Shown piece by piece: positions 44,092 through 47,136 of a DNA stretch of 47,136 nucleotides. Origin of the DNA: CAYOFK01 sp964403185 (GTDB taxonomy: Bacteria > Bacteroidota > Bacteroidia > Bacteroidales > VadinHA17); the NCBI GenBank assembly GCA_964403185.1, contig CAYOFK010000002.1:1-47136 (forward strand), given 5' to 3'. The notes under the pieces are model-generated. The model was not told the DNA's origin and did not search any database. It saw only the letters and a program-made list of their open reading frames with translations. The stretch's first letter is position 1. Each line of letters opens with the position of its first letter. The translations under genes were made by a program, and so were the position numbers.

Positions 44092-44492
44092 CAACCCCAT
44101 CCGGGGTTGTATATTTCTATACCATTTATAACCCCGGGTGTAACCGGGGCTATCCGACTTCAGGCCCTCCGGGCCTGGCTGATTTATCCTGTAAAACTTC
44201 CGGACTTCAGGGCGTGGGACCCTAAGTGGTTAANNNNNNNNNNNNNNNNNNNNNNNNNNNNNNNNNNNNNNNNNNNNNNNNNNNNNNNNNNNNNNNNNNN
44301 NNNNNNNNNNNNNNNNNNNNNNNNNNNNNNNNNCTGATTTATCCTGTAAAACTTCCGGACTTCAGGGCGTGGGACCCTAAGTGGTTAACATATTAAAGTG
44401 CATATATGACTCCGGAGGAGTCAAATTGTAATAGCCACAGTAACGTCTGTGGGATAAGCAGAACAATACATGGCCCAACCACAGAGTGGTTG
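44092..44492. repeat. Palindromic-unit cluster E, interrupted by a scaffold gap
   Basis: Hairpins in order: CAACCCC-ATCC-GGGGTTG (44092-44109), CCCCGG-GTGTAA-CCGGGG (44132-44149), CAGGCCC-TCC-GGGCCTG (44161-44177), then the gap, TGACTCC-GGA-GGAGTCA (44407-44423), CCACAG-TAACGT-CTGTGG (44435-44452) and CAACCAC-AGA-GTGGTTG (44476-44492). Stems are mostly 6-7 bp with 3-6 nt loops. No coding sequence is seen in this 728-nt gap between genes. Confidence 0.6.
44234..44333. other. Scaffold gap (100 N) flanked by a 55-nt identical overlap
   Basis: The 55 nt before the gap (44179-44233) are repeated exactly after it (44334-44388). This suggests two contig ends sharing an assembly-graph overlap that were joined with a fixed 100-N spacer, so the true distance may be zero or one or more repeat units. 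Confidence 0.9.
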
Positions 44493-44587
44493 AAGTTACC
44501 TTACCCTGGTGTTTAATAAGTATTCCTTACCGCAGAGAACACGAAGTTAAAACCTTCTGTTAACCGGCATTCCTCCCCCGTTTGCAG

Positions 44588-44709
44588 CCGGAGCCCGACC
44601 TGCATAAAACCCAAATAACAATTGGAATTTGGTTATTGGATATTTGCCGGAGACGTGCCCCGGACTTCATGCTCTGGATATTTTTCCCTATTTTAGGATC
44701 AAAGTTTAA
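44588..44709. repeat. 122-bp dispersed direct repeat, copy 1
   Basis: This ungapped 122-bp block is about 92% identical (10 differences counted by eye) to the block at 46525-46646. The best conserved part is the AAACCCAAATAACAATTGG region, which forms an imperfect hairpin with the following GGTTATTGG. It ends 44 nt before the EFR1-like gene. Confidence 0.85.
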
Positions 44710-44753
44710 GATCCGTTTGACCTCACATAATATTCAATCCAAACATTATCCAA

Positions 44754-45797
44754 GTGAATCTGAAAAAACCACCCTTTATCATATATTATTTTTCCGGAAC
44801 GGGGAATGCCAGAAATGTGGCGCATTGGATTGCCCATGAAGCCAGAGAGCAGCAGCATGCTGTTGAAATAATTGATATTGGAAAACTTAAATCCCGGACC
44901 GGTATGAGCCATGAGGAGGGAGCAATAGTTGGTATCTGTTCCCCCACCCACGGATTTAACCTCCCACCCATTACCCTTTCATTCCTCACACATCTGCCAG
45001 CATCTAAAAGGAACGCAGCTTTTATAGTTAACACCCGTGCAGGCATGAAGATCTCCAGAATGTTCACCCCCGGCCTGAGTGGTGTGGCCCAAATACTTGG
45101 TGCCCTAATACTGAGAATCAAGGGATACCGGATCATCGGAATGAAGCCCATAGACCTTCCGTCAAACTGGATTTCCCTCCATCCCGGAATCAGGGGAAAA
45201 GTGGTGGCATCCATATATGGCCGGTGCAAAGAAAAAACAGTGACCTTTGCCCGTAAGATCCTTTCCGGAAAAAGAGACTTCAGTGCTCTTTATGATCTTG
45301 TACAGGACATCCTCATTGCCCCGGTAGCTTTGGGATATTACCTGTTTGGCAGGTTTTTTCTGGCAAAATCATTTATTGCCACACGGGAATGCGACCAATG
45401 CGGCCTGTGCATCAAATCATGCCCGGTGAAAGCCATCCGGGAAACAAGCAGCAGACCTTTCTGGACATACAATTGTGAAAGCTGTATGAAATGCATGAAC
45501 CACTGTCCCAAAAGAGCCATTCAAACTGCACATGGATTCATTATTTTGTTATCATTTGGGTTTGCAAAACTATTTTCAATTTTTTACATCTTTTTAACCG
45601 AATCCGGATTTCACTTTATTGATGTTAAAATAATCCGTCAATTTAGTTCTTTAATTATTTTTCTGATTTTCCTTTTCCTTGGATACAGGGTTCTTCATCT
45701 TCTGATGCGTTTTTCCATGTTTGAAAGGCTCATTGCCTATACTTCTTTTACAAAATATAATTTCTGGAGACGATACAAGGCACCCCGGAAAGCATGA
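44754..45797 (+). CDS. EFR1-like flavodoxin/ferredoxin fusion with C-terminal membrane segments
   Basis: The 347-residue protein joins a flavodoxin-like domain (FIIYYFSGTGNARNVAHWIA at 8-27 for the FMN phosphate loop) to two [4Fe-4S] clusters: C213-x2-C-x2-C-x3-C223 (CDQCGLCIKSCP) and C241-x2-C-x2-C-x3-C251 (CESCMKCMNHCP). This is the EFRIV/EFR1-type redox architecture, moving electrons between FMN and Fe-S centres. The last 85 residues add two hydrophobic helices (about 262-281 and 298-317), suggesting membrane attachment. The start is a GTG. The redox partner is unknown. Confidence 0.85.
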   Translation: MNLKKPPFIIYYFSGTGNARNVAHWIAHEAREQQHAVEIIDIGKLKSRTGMSHEEGAIVGICSPTHGFNLPPITLSFLTHLPASKRNAAFIVNTRAGMKISRMFTPGLSGVAQILGALILRIKGYRIIGMKPIDLPSNWISLHPGIRGKVVASIYGRCKEKTVTFARKILSGKRDFSALYDLVQDILIAPVALGYYLFGRFFLAKSFIATRECDQCGLCIKSCPVKAIRETSSRPFWTYNCESCMKCMNHCPKRAIQTAHGFIILLSFGFAKLFSIFYIFLTESGFHFIDVKIIRQFSSLIIFLIFLFLGYRVLHLLMRFSMFERLIAYTSFTKYNFWRRYKAPRKA

Positions 45798-45887
45798 ACA
45801 GAACTGCATCCAAAAAGTGGATCAATAAGGTTTTACCATCAAATACAAGATAATAAATTGGCAGCAGTAGTTTAAACTTTTTATAAA

Positions 45888-46508
45888 ATGGTCAAAATAG
45901 TAAACCATCCCCTCATTGAGCATAAACTTACCCAGTTAAGGCGTAAAACTACCAACACCCGGAATTTCAGAGCCAACCTGAATGAATTGGCCGGGCTTTT
46001 GGCCTACGAAATCTCCCGGGATCTGCCTCTTAAAGAAGTAGAGATTGAAACACCTGTTAGCGATACCATTTCAAATGAACTATCGCAGGATCTGGTTCTG
46101 GTGCCTATATTAAGGGCCGGACTGGGAATGATTGAAGGTATTGCAAGTCTGATCCCTGATGCCAGGGTTGGACATATCGGGATTGCCCGCAATGAGGGCA
46201 CATTGAAACCCGAGCCTTATTATGAGAAACTGCCGGTAGGTTTTGAAAATGCCATCATAATGGTTCTGGATCCCATGCTGGCGACAGGTGGCAGTGCAAG
46301 TGCTGCCATCAGGTCTCTCAAGGATCAGGGTGCCAGGATCATTAAGCTGGTTTGTATTGTTGGCGCACCGGAAGGGGTACAAAAGATCGAAAACGATCAT
46401 CCCGATGTTGAAATATTCCTCGCTGCCCTTGATAAAAGACTCGATGAAAACGGTTACATTGTACCGGGATTGGGCGATGCCGGCGACCGGCTGTTCGGTA
46501 CAAAATAA
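45888..46508 (+). CDS. upp: Uracil phosphoribosyltransferase
   Basis: The 206-residue enzyme converts uracil and PRPP to UMP. It has the family N-terminus (VNHPLIEHKLTQLRRKTTNTRNFR), the VPILRAGLGMIEG loop, the PRPP-binding LDPMLATGGSA and the C-terminal uracil-binding YIVPGLGDAGDRLFGT. The length is normal. It lies 90 nt after the EFR1-like gene, and copy 2 of the 122-bp repeat follows its stop by 16 nt. Confidence 0.95.
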   Translation: MVKIVNHPLIEHKLTQLRRKTTNTRNFRANLNELAGLLAYEISRDLPLKEVEIETPVSDTISNELSQDLVLVPILRAGLGMIEGIASLIPDARVGHIGIARNEGTLKPEPYYEKLPVGFENAIIMVLDPMLATGGSASAAIRSLKDQGARIIKLVCIVGAPEGVQKIENDHPDVEIFLAALDKRLDENGYIVPGLGDAGDRLFGTK

Positions 46509-46524
46509 TGGTTATTTCCCTCAA

Positions 46525-46646
46525 CCGGAGCCCGGTCTGCATAAAACCCAAATAACAATTGGAATTTGGTTATTGGATATTTACCGGAGGCGTGCCCAGC
46601 ACCTCATGATCTGAATATTTTTCCCTATTTTAGGATCAAGGTTTAA
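46525..46646. repeat. 122-bp dispersed direct repeat, copy 2
   Basis: This is the second copy of the block described at 44588-44709, in the same orientation and without gaps. Its right end covers the last codon and stop of the convergent M28 peptidase gene, so the repeat either inserted there or contributes the stop codon. Confidence 0.85.
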
Positions 46647-47136
46647 TCTTCCCCGGGCAAATAATATCCTTTCCGTGAAAGGAGATGGTTGAGGTTGGCC
46701 ACGCCATAGACCACCACTGCCGTGACTATTGCTGTATGTTCCTGGTATTCAGGTATACTCTTATTGTAAAGGTCCCGTTCGGTATGCCAGATCTCGCCGT
46801 AGCTGAAATTATAGCCTTTGGTATCAGCCGTTCCAAAAGTGATGGTGGGCACCCCTTTTACAGCAAAAGATCCGCTGTCGGTTCCACGGGCTTTTTTTGG
46901 TTTCTGCCGGGGTTCCCGTTTTTTCAATGTAAACGGAAACTCAGGGTTGATGCTGTTTAACGGTTCGCAGATTTTCTCAAAATCATCCCACATAGCTTCC
47001 GTAACACTGATACTGTTGGCTACGGTAGGCCCCCCGTCCCGGTTAAACATGTTGGATATCCTGTCAAGCTTATCATTATTTTTCTCCACCCAACTTTTTG
47101 AACCCAACAATCCAAATTCTTCTCCTGCCCACATAC
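46643..47136 (-). CDS. M28 family metallopeptidase, C-terminal part
   Basis: The gene enters from the right edge; about 163 residues are visible. They match M28 aminopeptidases: MWAGEEFGLLGS holds the catalytic glutamate and a zinc ligand, MFNRDGG the next metal-site aspartate, and IWHTERDLYN the last zinc-binding histidine. The segment GTDSGSFAVKGVPTITFG is also typical. The ATG near the edge is an internal methionine, not the start. The last codons overlap the 122-bp repeat. Confidence 0.9.
   Translation of the reverse strand, partial: MWAGEEFGLLGSKSWVEKNNDKLDRISNMFNRDGGPTVANSISVTEAMWDDFEKICEPLNSINPEFPFTLKKREPRQKPKKARGTDSGSFAVKGVPTITFGTADTKGYNFSYGEIWHTERDLYNKSIPEYQEHTAIVTAVVVYGVANLNHLLSRKGYYLPGED

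Overview
The window looks like a draft (probably metagenome-derived) chromosome segment of a Bacteroidota bacterium, most likely Bacteroidales or a relative. The signs are secreted proteins with type IX secretion (T9SS) C-terminal sorting domains, PorV/PorQ-like outer-membrane proteins, an Omp28-like domain, DUF3109, a ParE/ParC pair, weak Shine-Dalgarno signals and several TAnnTTTG-type -7 promoter elements. Two 100-N scaffold gaps are present. No tRNA, rRNA or CRISPR array was found.

Layout. (1) Left edge: the 5' part of an M20 peptidase gene, a DUF3109 gene and a small exported protein (minus strand). (2) About 1.5-16.7 kb, minus strand: a compact set of six large genes. In transcription order they are an MFS-like/HEAT/cNMP-fold membrane protein, a membrane SpoIIE-type PP2C phosphatase, a membrane-spanning STAND NTPase with a seven-bladed WD40 propeller, an outer-membrane barrel with a helical N-terminus, a propeller-repeat lipoprotein and a 1434-residue PKD/Omp28-like T9SS protein. 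This looks like a route from inner membrane to cell surface and is the most interesting protein system here. (3) 17.0-22.9 kb: queuosine-precursor transporter, shikimate kinase and topoisomerase IV subunits. (4) 23.1-25.3 kb: two AT-rich paralogous barrels around a T9SS-like secreted protein that is interrupted by a gap. (5) 25.3-31.8 kb, minus strand: methyltransferase-like protein with PlsC, lipoate-protein ligase, PAP2 phosphatase, ObgE, adenylate kinase and HPRT. (6) 31.8-35.3 kb, plus strand: PurE, a PorV/PorQ-like protein and an HhH/barrel protein. (7) 35.8-39.1 kb, minus strand: LipA-LipB-RecJ. (8) 39.3-46.5 kb, plus strand: LysS, an AT-rich HipB/HipA-type toxin-antitoxin pair, a methyltransferase, a flavodoxin/ferredoxin (EFR1-like) protein and uracil phosphoribosyltransferase. 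(9) Right edge: the C-terminal part of an M28 peptidase (minus strand).

The longer intergenic regions (28.2-28.8, 35.4-35.6, 41.0, 42.9-43.2 and 44.1-44.5 kb) are packed with short palindromes. The palindromes share architecture and recurring stem families. One 142-bp element has 14-bp perfect terminal inverted repeats, and a 122-bp direct repeat brackets the EFR1-upp segment. A 7-nt tandem repeat lies inside the lysS reading frame. These non-coding features and the STAND/SpoIIE/T9SS gene set deserve the second look.
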